A stretch of 36,938 nucleotides of DNA, from the NCBI RefSeq assembly GCF_937859915.1, contig NZ_CALMAW010000005.1, forward strand, positions 1-36,938. The letters are read 5' to 3'. The first letter of the stretch is position 1; the number at the start of each line of letters is the position of its first letter. Under the pieces are notes generated by a model that did not search any database, was not told where the DNA came from, and saw nothing but the letters and a program-made list of their open reading frames with translations. This document shows, piece by piece, positions 26,360 to 34,219 of the stretch. Origin of the DNA: an uncultured Sphingomonas sp. (GTDB lineage Bacteria > Pseudomonadota > Alphaproteobacteria > Sphingomonadales > Sphingomonadaceae). A program made the translations under genes and the position numbers.

Positions 26360-27745
26360 TCATTCGGCGATGCGGGCTGCCAGGAATGCGGGAACCGGGC
26401 CATTCCAGGACGCGTCGGCATCTGCCGCGATCGGCTCCGCGACCTCGACCGGTGCCGATGCGAAAGCGGGACGCGCGACAGGCGCGTCGCGGCGATCACG
26501 CGGTGCCGCCGCACGCTCGGGCTTGGCGCGTTCGGGGCGCGCGCGCTCGGGGCCGCGACGACGCGCGCCGCGGGGCTCGTCCGCCGGCTTCGGCTCGGGC
26601 GCAGCCGCGATATCGGCGACGAGGTCGGCCTTCGGTGCCCCCACGCGCGGGATCGTCTGCTTGGTCAGCTTCTCGATATTGGCGATGTTCTCGGCGTCGT
26701 CGTCGGTGACGAGCGTGAACGCCTTGCCGGTCGCGCCCGCACGGCCGGTACGGCCGATGCGGTGGACATAATCGTCGGGATGCCAGGGCGCGTCATAGTT
26801 GATGACGTGGCTGACGCCCTTGATGTCGAGCCCGCGCGCCGCGACGTCCGAGGCGACGAGGATGTTGATGTCGCCCGACTTGAACCGCTCGAGCTCGCGG
26901 ATGCGCGAGCTCTGGTCCATGTCGCCATGGATTTCGCTGGCGCGCAGGCCGTCCTTCTGGAGCGACTGGGCGAGCTCGCGCACCGTCGTCTTGCGGTTGG
27001 CGAAGATGATCGCGGTGCGGACGTCGTCGGCCTTGAGCAGGTCGCGCAGCGTGGCGCGCTTGCCGCGCGACGTCGTCGCGACCAGCGCCTGCTCGATCAG
27101 CAGGCTGGTCGATCCGGTGCGCTCGACTTCGATCTGCTTGGGGTTGGTCAGGAAGCGATCGGCGAGCTTCTTGATCGGCGGCGGCATCGTCGCCGAGAAT
27201 AGCAAGGTCTGCCGGGTCGCCGGCAGCTTGGTGCAGATCTCCTCGATATCGGGCATGAACCCCATGTCGAGCATCCGATCCGCCTCGTCGATGACGAGCA
27301 GCGAGCAGCCGGTCAGCAGGATCTTGCCGCGACCGAACAGGTCCATCAGCCGGCCCGGCGTCGCGATCAGCACGTCGACGCCCTTTTCGAGCGCCGCGAC
27401 CTGCTCGCCCATGTTCACGCCGCCGATCAGCAACGCCATGGTAAGCTTATGATATTTGCCGTATTTCTCAAAATTCTCGGCAACCTGGGCGGCGAGTTCG
27501 CGGGTCGGTTCAAGGATCAGCGAGCGCGGCATCCTAGCGCGCGACCGGCCATGTGCCAGAATGTCGATCATCGGCAGCACGAAGCTCGCGGTCTTGCCGG
27601 TGCCGGTCTGCGCGATCGCGATCAGGTCGCGGTTCATGAGGACGGGGGTGATCGCCGCGGCCTGCACCGCGGTCGGCTCGCTATAGCCGGCGTCGGTGAT
27701 CGCGCGGAGCAATTCGTCGGAGAGGCCGAGATCGGCGAAGCTCAT
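26360..27745 (-). CDS. DEAD-box ATP-dependent RNA helicase, RhlE-like
   Basis: A 461-residue SF2 RNA helicase for RNA remodelling, for example in ribosome assembly or decay. Motifs in order: Q motif PTAVQ, AQTGTGKT (45-52), PTREL, TPGR, VIDEADRML, SAT, RGLD and HRIGRTGRAG. From about residue 380 the tail is low-complexity, rich in Arg, Glu, Pro and Ala, with repeats such as ERARPERAKPERA; such tails often bind RNA. The start MSFADLGLS at 27745 is standard for the family; an ATG at 27787 would add 14 atypical residues. Confidence 0.93.
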   Translation of the reverse strand: MSFADLGLSDELLRAITDAGYSEPTAVQAAAITPVLMNRDLIAIAQTGTGKTASFVLPMIDILAHGRSRARMPRSLILEPTRELAAQVAENFEKYGKYHKLTMALLIGGVNMGEQVAALEKGVDVLIATPGRLMDLFGRGKILLTGCSLLVIDEADRMLDMGFMPDIEEICTKLPATRQTLLFSATMPPPIKKLADRFLTNPKQIEVERTGSTSLLIEQALVATTSRGKRATLRDLLKADDVRTAIIFANRKTTVRELAQSLQKDGLRASEIHGDMDQSSRIRELERFKSGDINILVASDVAARGLDIKGVSHVINYDAPWHPDDYVHRIGRTGRAGATGKAFTLVTDDDAENIANIEKLTKQTIPRVGAPKADLVADIAAAPEPKPADEPRGARRRGPERARPERAKPERAAAPRDRRDAPVARPAFASAPVEVAEPIAADADASWNGPVPAFLAARIAE

Positions 27746-27848
27746 GCACACATCCGGAAACGGCCGCCCGCGAACCGCCGGCAGCAACGCCCGCTGCCCT
27801 GTGCGGAAGGGCCGCGAATGTCAAGGCCGACGGGCGTTTCGGCGTCGA

Positions 27849-28319
27849 TCAATGCGGGGCAGGGGCGGGGGTCGACAGCGGCGTGAGGGTGCGGAAGCGA
27901 TCGACGCCACAGTCGCCGCCGGATCGCGTGTGGATCGAGTCGCGGTCCGCGCAGATTTTTCCGTCGGGCGGCGGGACGACGTAGAAGCCCGAATAATAAT
28001 CTAGCGCGGGGCATTGCTCCTCAAGCTTTGCCCTTACCCTCCGCCCGCCCTTGAGGGTGAAGTCGACGCTGTCGGGCGCGCTGATCGCGGCGCCCCCGAT
28101 CGCGGCGGCGTCGATGCAGCGTGGGCCCTTATGCTCCTTGTACTGCGTGCCCGGGGCGGGCGGGGGCGGCGCCGAGCGCCGCCAGCCGGGCACGCGGATC
28201 ACGAACGATCGGGTGATGGTAAGCTGCGCGATCGTCACGCGATCGGCCTGCGCTGCCGAGGCGGTCAGCATCGACAGCGCGAGGACCATCGCCGGCAGAA
28301 GGGCTGTGCGGATCACCAT
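27849..28319 (-). CDS. Small exported protein of unknown function
   Basis: 156 residues from the start at 28319, which gives a convincing signal peptide (MVIRTALLPAMVLALSMLTA, then SAAQADR). I do not recognise the mature part. It contains four cysteines, in GPRCIDAA, EEQCPALDYYSGFY, GKICADRD and GGDCGVDRF, which could form two disulfides in the periplasm. A Pro-rich segment (APPPPAPG) and a Pro/Ala-rich C-terminus flank them. It diverges from the flavoprotein gene. The open frame extends upstream to 28376, but that start gives no signal peptide at the N-terminus. Confidence 0.72.
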   Translation of the reverse strand: MVIRTALLPAMVLALSMLTASAAQADRVTIAQLTITRSFVIRVPGWRRSAPPPPAPGTQYKEHKGPRCIDAAAIGGAAISAPDSVDFTLKGGRRVRAKLEEQCPALDYYSGFYVVPPPDGKICADRDSIHTRSGGDCGVDRFRTLTPLSTPAPAPH

Positions 28320-28407
28320 ATCCGTTCGTAGGCAGACGAGCGCGCTTGAACAGGCGATGAATTGTCGGTCGGGCACGGCACTGTCCCATCGGGCGACAGG
28401 GCGCTAG

Positions 28408-29886
28408 ATGTCCGGCATGGCCTATCCCGCTCCCTCCGCCGCGTTGCTCGCCACCTTGCGCGATCGTCTTGGACCGGCAGGCTTTTCGACCGACCCGGCG
28501 GACCTCGCGCCGTGGCTGACCGACTGGCGGCGACGGCTGACCGGGTCGGCGGCCGCGCTCGTTTCACCGGCCAATTTGGAGGAAGCAGCGTTCGTCGTTG
28601 CGGCGGCGGCAACAGACGGCGTCGCGCTTGTGCCCCAGGGCGGCAACAGCTCGATGGTCGCCGGCGCGACGCCGGCCGGCATCGGTTCCGACAGCGATCC
28701 GCGCGCGCTGCTCGTCTCGATGCGGCGGATGCGGACGATCCGGCGCGTCTCCGCAGACGACAATGCGGTTGTCGCGGAAGCCGGCGTGGTGCTCGCCGAC
28801 CTGCACGCTGCCGTCGAGGCGGTCGATCGGCGCTTCCCGCTGTCGCTCGCCGCCAAGGGCAATGCGACGGTCGGAGGACTGGTCTCGACCAATGCGGGCG
28901 GCACCCAGGTGCTGCGTTTCGGGCCGATGCGCGCGCTGGTTCTGGGCATCGAGGCGGTGCTGCCCGACGGATCGCTGCTCCAAGGCCTCGCGCCGCTGCG
29001 CAAGGACAATCGCGGCTACGACCTCAAGCAGCTGCTGATCGGCGGCGAGGGGACGCTCGGGCTGGTCACCGCCGCGACGCTGCGGCTGGTTCCCGCGATC
29101 GGCGCGCGCACCGTCGCCTGGATCGGGCTGCACACGGCAGAGGACGCGCTCGGCCTGCTGCGGATGCTCGAGGACCGACTGGGCGAAGCGGTCGAGTCAT
29201 TCGAGCTGGTCCCGGCCGAGGGCCTCGCGCTGGTGCTCCGCCACATCCCTGACACGCGCACACCGCTCGCCGCGGCATGGCCGTGGAACGTCCTGGTCGA
29301 GGCGGTGTCGTCACCGGGCGCCGAACCGATCGCGGCCCGCATCGAGGCGGCGCTGGCGGAGGCGATCGAGCACGGCCTGGTGGGCGACGCCACGATCGCG
29401 GCGAGCGAAGCTCAGGCCGACGCGCTATGGAAGCTACGCGAAAGCCTTTCCGAGGCCGAGGCGCGCGACGGCGTCGCCGCCAAGCACGACGTCGCCGTCC
29501 CCGTCGCCGACATGCCGGGGTTCATGGCGCGTGCCGCCACCGCGGTGGTCGAACGCTTTCCCGGCGCGCGGCCGATCGCGTTCGGGCATCTCGGCGACGG
29601 CAATGTCCACTTCAACATACGGTCGCCGGCGGGCGGCGACGACAAGGCGTGGTTTGCCGCCAATGCCGCCGCGGTCTCGCGCTTCGTCCACGCCCTCGTC
29701 ACCGAAGCGGGCGGATCGATGTCGGCCGAACATGGTATCGGCCGGCTCAAGCGCGCCGACTTCGTCGCGCTGGCCGATCCGGCCCGTCTCGCCGCGATGA
29801 TGGCGATCAAGCGCGCGCTCGATCCGCGCGGGATCATGAATCCGGGCGCGCTGCTGCCGCTTGCGGAAGCCGCGCCGCCGCCATAG
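28408..29886 (+). CDS. FAD-binding oxidoreductase, D-2-hydroxyglutarate dehydrogenase-like (GlcD family)
   Basis: A 492-residue flavoprotein of the VAO/GlcD family that oxidises D-2-hydroxy acids such as D-2-hydroxyglutarate or D-lactate. FAD-domain motifs are PQGGNSSMVAGATP (about 71-84), AAKGNATVGGLVSTNAGGTQ and LLIGGEGTLGLVTAATLRL. The C-terminal metal and substrate region has FGHLGDGNVHFN (about 392-403), SMSAEHGIGRLK and DPRGIMNPGALLP. The start may be 28408 (MSGMAY) or 28417 (MAYPAP). The exact substrate is not fixed by sequence alone. SapC follows on the same strand. Confidence 0.9.
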   Translation: MSGMAYPAPSAALLATLRDRLGPAGFSTDPADLAPWLTDWRRRLTGSAAALVSPANLEEAAFVVAAAATDGVALVPQGGNSSMVAGATPAGIGSDSDPRALLVSMRRMRTIRRVSADDNAVVAEAGVVLADLHAAVEAVDRRFPLSLAAKGNATVGGLVSTNAGGTQVLRFGPMRALVLGIEAVLPDGSLLQGLAPLRKDNRGYDLKQLLIGGEGTLGLVTAATLRLVPAIGARTVAWIGLHTAEDALGLLRMLEDRLGEAVESFELVPAEGLALVLRHIPDTRTPLAAAWPWNVLVEAVSSPGAEPIAARIEAALAEAIEHGLVGDATIAASEAQADALWKLRESLSEAEARDGVAAKHDVAVPVADMPGFMARAATAVVERFPGARPIAFGHLGDGNVHFNIRSPAGGDDKAWFAANAAAVSRFVHALVTEAGGSMSAEHGIGRLKRADFVALADPARLAAMMAIKRALDPRGIMNPGALLPLAEAAPPP

Positions 29887-29952
29887 ACGGCGCAGCTTGA
29901 GCCACGTGGCGGCACCGCTGCCTTGAAAATGACCATCGCGGGAGAATGAATC

Positions 29953-30726
29953 ATGGCGAGCGCACCCCAGGGCCTGCCGCTGCTGTACAACGACCTGACG
30001 CCGATCTCGAGCCAGGCCCATGGCGACTGGAAGCTGCGCGCGATCCAGGGCGCGCATTTCCTCAAGAATGTCCATGCGGTGCCGCTGCTCGCCGAAGAGT
30101 TCATCTCGGCGAGCCGCTTCTATCCGATCGTCTTCTCGCTCGGCGCCGATCCGGTGCCACTGGCGCTGATGGGGCTCAACGAGGGCGTCAACACCTTCGT
30201 CGACGAGCGCGGCATGTTTCCCGACGACTATTATGTCCCGGCCTATGTCCGCCGCTATCCGTTCCTGCTCGCCAAGCTCACCCCCGATGCCGACGAGTTG
30301 TCGCTCTGCATCGATCCGACCGCCGAGGCGATCGGCGCGGGTGGCGAGGGCGAGCCGCTGTTCGACAATGGCGCGCCCAGCGAACGCACCCGGCAGATCC
30401 TCGGCTTTTGCGAGCAGATGGAGCAGGCGAGCGGCGTCACCGCGGCCTTCTTCCGCGACATAGCGGAACAGAAGCTGCTCATCGACGGCGAGTTCAGCGC
30501 ACAGCCCGACGGCGCGCCGCAGCCCTATATCTATCGCGGTTTCCAGATCGTCTCGGAGGAGGCGCTCAAGAATCTGCGCGGCGACGTTGCCCGCAAATGG
30601 GTGCAGAGCGGGCTGCTGCCGCTGATCTATGCGCATCTCTTTTCGCTGCAGCGGATGACCGACGTGTTCGGTCGCCAGATCGTGCAGGGCAAGATGCCTG
30701 CGCCGGAGCTGCCGATCCTGAGCTGA
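29953..30726 (+). CDS. SapC family protein
   Basis: A 257-residue SapC-family protein (named for an S-layer-associated Campylobacter locus). In alpha- and gammaproteobacteria such genes often neighbour TonB receptors; here none is adjacent. Typical blocks are HGDWKLRAIQGAHFLKNVHAVPL-like at 24-44, FYPIVFSLGADPVPLALMGL and GMFPDDYYVPAYVRRYPFLL. No signal peptide is seen. GGAGA at 29941-29945 precedes the ATG. A short hairpin (30754-30760 with 30770-30776) follows but has only a weak T-tract. The biochemical role is unknown. Confidence 0.87.
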   Translation: MASAPQGLPLLYNDLTPISSQAHGDWKLRAIQGAHFLKNVHAVPLLAEEFISASRFYPIVFSLGADPVPLALMGLNEGVNTFVDERGMFPDDYYVPAYVRRYPFLLAKLTPDADELSLCIDPTAEAIGAGGEGEPLFDNGAPSERTRQILGFCEQMEQASGVTAAFFRDIAEQKLLIDGEFSAQPDGAPQPYIYRGFQIVSEEALKNLRGDVARKWVQSGLLPLIYAHLFSLQRMTDVFGRQIVQGKMPAPELPILS

Positions 30727-30867
30727 GGCGACGGCCGTTCGAACCGGGAAAGACGACCATCGACGCGGCATGGTCGCCTTTCGGCCGTGGCATGTCGGCG
30801 AGATAGCAAGCTGTTTATCGGCGATTTCGTTATTTTCCCGGCGCGTGGCCTTTTTGCATCAAATCGC

Positions 30868-31003
30868 TTGAAATCGATCTGCGGGCGCCTATCTGGGTCC
30901 TGCGCGCTCACGTCCCCCCCTTCGTGACCGCGCGTGACGTGCCTTTGGCGCGTCCCTCCCTGAACCTCGGCCGCTCCGCGCTTATGCGCGGGGCGGTTTT
31001 TTT
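30868..31003 (+). ncRNA. Candidate small RNA with its own promoter and terminator
   Basis: A weak promoter-like pair, TTGAAA (30868-30873) and TATCTG (30890-30895) with a 16-base gap, lies upstream of a strong intrinsic terminator ending at 31003. No plausible coding frame lies between them. The predicted transcript, about 100 bases from near 30902, has two unpaired-looking C-rich stretches (GTCCCCCCC and GTCCCTCCC) that could pair with ribosome-binding sites, and an inverted pair CACGTC (30909-30914) / GACGTG (30936-30941). I do not recognise an Rfam family. The terminator is firm; the RNA gene is inference. Confidence 0.35.
30971..31003 (+). terminator. Strong intrinsic terminator
   Basis: CCGCTCCGCGC (30971-30981) pairs with GCGCGGGGCGG (30986-30996) over a four-base loop with one G-T wobble, followed by seven Ts. 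The T-tract is on the plus strand, so it ends plus-strand transcripts. Its end overlaps the stop codon of the convergent amidohydrolase gene. Confidence 0.85.
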
Positions 31004-31865
31004 ATTCGGCAGCGATGGCCTGAGCGTCGGTTTCGGCGATCAGCGCCGCGGCGATCGCGGCGATCAGACGTCTGGCGACCGCCAGGCCCGGGCCCGGTGC
31101 CCGGTGCGCGGCATCGAGATAGAGCGCACGGTCGAGTTCGATCTGCAGCGCGTGACGCCCCGCTTCGGGGCGGCCGTGCCGGTCGAGCGTATGCCCGCCC
31201 GCATAAGGGTGGTTGCGGGCGACGCCGACCCCGGCTCGGCGGACCGTCTGGATCACGGCGGCGACATATCGCGCGTCCGAACTGCGGCCGTGCTGGTCGC
31301 CGATCACGACGCGCGGGCGCGGGCCTGGTCCGCCGATCGAGGGCATCGAATGGCAGTCGATCAGCACCGCGACGCCATGCCGCGCGACCGCCGCATCCAG
31401 TGCGGCGGCGACCGCGTCGTGATAGGGCCGATAGGCGAGCGCAAGCCGCGTCTCGATCTCGGTGAAAGTCAGCGGCCGGCGCCACACCGCGCCGCCCGCC
31501 GCGATCCGGCTCGGCAGCACGCCGAGCCCACCGCTCACCTTGGCGGTGGCGATCAGCGCGCCGGCGGGCGGCCGCTCGGCGAGGATCGTCGGATCGATTT
31601 CGCGCTCGTCGCGGTTGAGGTCGACATAGGCGCGCGCCATCCGCGCCACGATCGCGACCGCGCCGTCGCGCACCGCGTCGGCGACGAGCAGGTCGGCATG
31701 GCGATCCTCGATCGTTTCCAGCGCTGCCCTCGGCAGCCTCGCGGCGGCGAGCATGTCGTCGGGATAAAGCTGCCCGGCGTGCGGCACCGCGATCACCAGC
31801 GGCGTCCGTGCGTCGACCTGTCCCAACCTGGAATAGGCGAGCGGTTCCGGGGGCTTCGTCGCCAT
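31002..31865 (-). CDS. N-formylglutamate amidohydrolase (HutG-like)
   Basis: A 287-residue zinc hydrolase of the FGase family, which removes formate from N-formylglutamate in histidine degradation or acts on related N-acyl amino acids. Family motifs are VIAVPHAGQLYP (25-36), EDRHADLLV, YVDLNRDEREID, LIDCHSMPS, NHPYAGGHTLDRHG and LQIELDRALYLD. No other hut gene is in the window, so the pathway link is uncertain. It diverges from cpdR with 123 bases between. Confidence 0.88.
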   Translation of the reverse strand: MATKPPEPLAYSRLGQVDARTPLVIAVPHAGQLYPDDMLAAARLPRAALETIEDRHADLLVADAVRDGAVAIVARMARAYVDLNRDEREIDPTILAERPPAGALIATAKVSGGLGVLPSRIAAGGAVWRRPLTFTEIETRLALAYRPYHDAVAAALDAAVARHGVAVLIDCHSMPSIGGPGPRPRVVIGDQHGRSSDARYVAAVIQTVRRAGVGVARNHPYAGGHTLDRHGRPEAGRHALQIELDRALYLDAAHRAPGPGLAVARRLIAAIAAALIAETDAQAIAAE

Positions 31866-31988
31866 GCTATTCTGCTAGGCATTCGAAGCGCGCCGGGCAA
31901 TGGGGCTGGGCGCTTGCCGAATCTTAAGGTTCGGTGGGCGATGCGTTTTCGATAGCGCTCACGCGCCGGCGGGAAAGACCAGTTTACA

Positions 31989-32366
31989 ATGATAAGAATC
32001 CTGCTCGCCGAGGACGATAACTCGATGCGCGAATATCTGGCGCGTGCGCTCGAGCGCGTCGGCTATTCGGTCGAGGCGGTCGATTGCGGGACGGCGGCGC
32101 TGCCGCTGCTCGAGGCCGAGCGATTCGATCTGCTGCTGACCGACATCGTGATGCCCGAGATGGACGGCATCGAACTGGCGCAGCGCGCCGCCAAGATCGC
32201 GCCGGATATGCGCGTGATGTTCATCACCGGCTTCGCCGCGGTCGCCCTGCGCAGCGGCATCATGCACCCCAACGCCAAAGTGCTGTCCAAGCCCTTCCAC
32301 CTGCGCGATCTGGTGCTCGAGGTCGATCGGTTGTTCAAGGTGGGGACGATGGCGGGCGAGCCCTAA
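31989..32366 (+). CDS. cpdR: CpdR-like single-domain response regulator
   Basis: A 125-residue stand-alone receiver domain. In Caulobacter CpdR acts as an adaptor that, when unphosphorylated, localises ClpXP and primes degradation of cell-cycle proteins. The acidic pocket DD is at 9-10, the phosphoacceptor is Asp52 in LLLTDIVMPEMDG, Thr80 is in MFITGF and Lys101 in LSKPFHL. Size, the FITGFAAVAL block and the PFHLRDLVLEVDRLF end fit CpdR. No output domain is present. It would receive phosphate from the CckA-ChpT relay, which is not encoded here. Confidence 0.85.
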   Translation: MIRILLAEDDNSMREYLARALERVGYSVEAVDCGTAALPLLEAERFDLLLTDIVMPEMDGIELAQRAAKIAPDMRVMFITGFAAVALRSGIMHPNAKVLSKPFHLRDLVLEVDRLFKVGTMAGEP

Positions 32367-32386
32367 AAAAAGCCGTCTGCTGCCGC

Positions 32387-32415
32387 TTGCCATCCGCGGG
32401 CCGCATGGTTAGACG
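32387..32415 (+). promoter_or_regulatory. Possible promoter of tRNA-Val
   Basis: TTGCCA (32387-32392) and TAGACG (32410-32415) are 17 bases apart and lie 10 bases before the tRNA, the right place for a short leader. The -10 matches only three of six positions. Confidence 0.35.
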
Positions 32416-32425
32416 CACCCCCCAC

Positions 32426-32500
32426 GGGCGTGTAGCTCAGTGGTAGAGCACTGTGTTGACATCGCAGGGGTCGCAAGTTCAATCCTTGCCACGCCCACCA
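32426..32500 (+). tRNA. tRNA-Val, anticodon GAC
   Basis: A complete cloverleaf. The acceptor GGGCGTG pairs with CACGCCC, the D-stem is GCTC/GAGC, the anticodon stem CTGTG/CGCAG encloses the loop TTGACAT with anticodon GAC at 32458-32460, and the T-stem is GCAAG/CTTGC with loop TTCAATC. CCA is encoded at 32498-32500. The gene is 75 bases with no sign of disruption, although an integrase gene begins about 350 bases downstream. Confidence 0.96.
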
Positions 32501-32504
32501 GATT

Positions 32505-32540
32505 AACCCTCGGAAAACATTGTGTTTTCCGAGGGTTTTT
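32505..32540 (+). terminator. Intrinsic terminator of tRNA-Val
   Basis: A perfect 14-base stem, AACCCTCGGAAAAC (32505-32518) with GTTTTCCGAGGGTT (32524-32537), a five-base loop and a run of five Ts. It starts four bases after the tRNA CCA. Confidence 0.9.
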
Positions 32541-32846
32541 CATGTCCGTTGCGCCATGGGTGTCGTGCCTCGATCCGCCAAAATCAGCCCGGTTCCGCCC
32601 AAATTCGACCCCGTCTGTGGGCATCTCGTGGGCACGTGGTAGCCGCGCCCGATTTCACACCGCGGTCGTACGATTTGGGCGAAGGTCGTTTTCCGGTAGA
32701 CTGTCGCCGCCGACGGGTCCGGCGCGGGCGTGATGGCGCCCCCGATCTTACGAGCGAACTGCGGTCTTATCGCGGGCTTCTAATGGCAATCGGAGTAGGC
32801 TTCGCTTGTCTTCGGCATCGCGTCGAGCCGCTCCGCAGAATGCGGA
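32541..32846. other. Gene-free stretch upstream of the integrase
   Basis: No gene is supported. It contains a direct repeat GTGGGCA at 32617-32623 and 32628-32634, and an inverted pair CGCCCAAAT (32596-32604) / ATTTGGGCG (32673-32681). These could be integrase arm sites or promoter elements, but they are short and unproven. Confidence 0.45.
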
Positions 32847-33893
32847 ATGAACAAAATGCTTACAATGCGACGCCGAGGTATGGCACAGAACTGGTACATT
32901 CGGGGCAAGGTCTCCTACGGCGATAAGGCCGTCAATATCCCCGAGTTTTGCTCCGGAACATCAGACCAGGCGACCGCCTCCCATCTCATGGCGACCCGTG
33001 AGCGTGAGGTTCGCGAAGCGATCATTTTCGGTCCGCGGGCCGTGACGAGGCGCGGGACCATAGCCGATGCATTTGAGGCGTATTTAACGAAACCGAAGGC
33101 GCCGAACTCGACGGACGTGGTCCGGGTCGGCGTGATGAACGAGAGGATCGGGCAGGTGGCCCTTTCCGATCCCAAGGCGGCTTGGCACGCCTTTCGTGAG
33201 GACTATCTGATTGGCCATGCGCCGGCCGGGCAGGATCGCTATCGTTCGCTGCTGCAGGCGGCGATCAATGTCTACAACGAGCGGTACGACCTGCCGCCGT
33301 TCAAGCTGAAGGCGATCCCCTTCGACAACCAGCGTATCCGCTTCCTGAGCCATGCCGATCGCGACCGCCTGATCGCCAGCTACTCGAAGCACGTCCAGCC
33401 GATCGCGACAATGTTCGCCTTCCAGGGACCGAGGACGCAGGAGGCGCTGCAACTTATATGGGGGGCAGGTGGCGTCGACATGGAACGGGGCACGATCTTC
33501 TTCTCGCGCACCAAGACCGGCAATCCGCGCACGGTTGAACTACATCCCCGTGTCGATGCGGTTCTTCGCCCGATGTGGATTGAGCGTGGCAAGCCCAGCG
33601 AGGGTCATGTCTTCCTCAACCGACGAGGCGAGCCCTACACCGATACCCGCGACCTCAAGGTCCAGGGCGGCAATCCGCTTCAGACCGCGCATGAGAATGC
33701 CTGCACTCGCGCTGGCATATCGAACTTCACCGTCCATGACTGGCGTCATCATTGGGCGAGCCACTGCGTGATGGCCGGCATCGATCTCATCACTATTATG
33801 CGGCTTGGCGGCTGGAAGTCGCTCCGGATGGTCCAGCGCTACGCCTCCGTCGATACCAACCACATGAAAGAAGCCGTCCTAAAACTCCAGTGA
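32847..33893 (+). CDS. int: Tyrosine recombinase / phage-type integrase
   Basis: A 348-residue site-specific recombinase. The catalytic set is complete: Arg196 in FQGPRTQEAL, Lys223 in RTKTGNPRTVEL, His297 and Arg300 in VHDWRHHW, Trp323 in LGGWKS (often His) and the nucleophile Tyr332 in MVQRYASVD. The N-terminal half would hold the arm- and core-binding domains. The start is uncertain: 32847, 32865 and 32880 are all in frame, and the last has GAGG just upstream. A tRNA-Ser-like 3' fragment begins 17 bases after the stop, the usual place for an attachment site. Confidence 0.92.
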   Translation: MNKMLTMRRRGMAQNWYIRGKVSYGDKAVNIPEFCSGTSDQATASHLMATREREVREAIIFGPRAVTRRGTIADAFEAYLTKPKAPNSTDVVRVGVMNERIGQVALSDPKAAWHAFREDYLIGHAPAGQDRYRSLLQAAINVYNERYDLPPFKLKAIPFDNQRIRFLSHADRDRLIASYSKHVQPIATMFAFQGPRTQEALQLIWGAGGVDMERGTIFFSRTKTGNPRTVELHPRVDAVLRPMWIERGKPSEGHVFLNRRGEPYTDTRDLKVQGGNPLQTAHENACTRAGISNFTVHDWRHHWASHCVMAGIDLITIMRLGGWKSLRMVQRYASVDTNHMKEAVLKLQ

Positions 33894-33910
33894 AGTCAAT
33901 TCGACACCGA

Positions 33911-33936
33911 CGGGTCGAATTCCACCCTGTCCGCCA
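33911..33936 (+). other. tRNA-Ser 3'-end-like fragment, candidate attachment site
   Basis: CGGGTCGAATTCCACCCTGT followed by CCGCCA closely resembles the T-arm and acceptor end of many bacterial tRNA-Ser genes (GGGTTCGAATCCCACCCTCT then CCGCCA), with a one-base gap and two changes. No tRNA body precedes it. Its place just after an integrase gene suggests an attP/attL core from an element that targeted tRNA-Ser rather than tRNA-Val. Confidence 0.5.
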
Positions 33937-34219
33937 GAGACATCTTAAGTTGAGCTGGATAAGGGGCGATCCGTCGATCCGTGTCATGCACGGGCGAAGC
34001 CTAGATCCGATCGCCAAGAAGACCAATGCCGACATGATAAATCTTGACCGTCGTCCTCGGACGTGATCGGAACTCCGCCTCTGAGTGATGCAACGACCTG
34101 CGATGTTTGACAAAAGGCGGGTTATGGTTGGGTCCCGATCGGCGCCGATTGAGAGCTACGGCCCGTATTCGCTTCGAAGCAAACCTCGTAAATCGGACGA
34201 GTTCCGTCGGGGTCCTACT
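33937..34219. other. Non-coding stretch between att-like fragment and transposase remnant
   Basis: Open frames here are short and show no domain I recognise. It is part of the 1316-base gene-free interval 33894-35209. Confidence 0.4.

Noticed and set aside
30754-30776. Hairpin after sapC as an intrinsic terminator
   Set aside because: The stem is only seven pairs and is followed by a weak CCTTTC stretch; not strong enough to list as a terminator.
32361-32375. The A-run after cpdR as a terminator
   Set aside because: It is a run of As on the plus strand with no preceding stem, so it cannot terminate cpdR.
32466-32500. tRNA-Val 3' end as attL of the integrative segment
   Set aside because: No second copy of the tRNA-Val 3' end was seen downstream within the window; the only tRNA-like fragment resembles tRNA-Ser.
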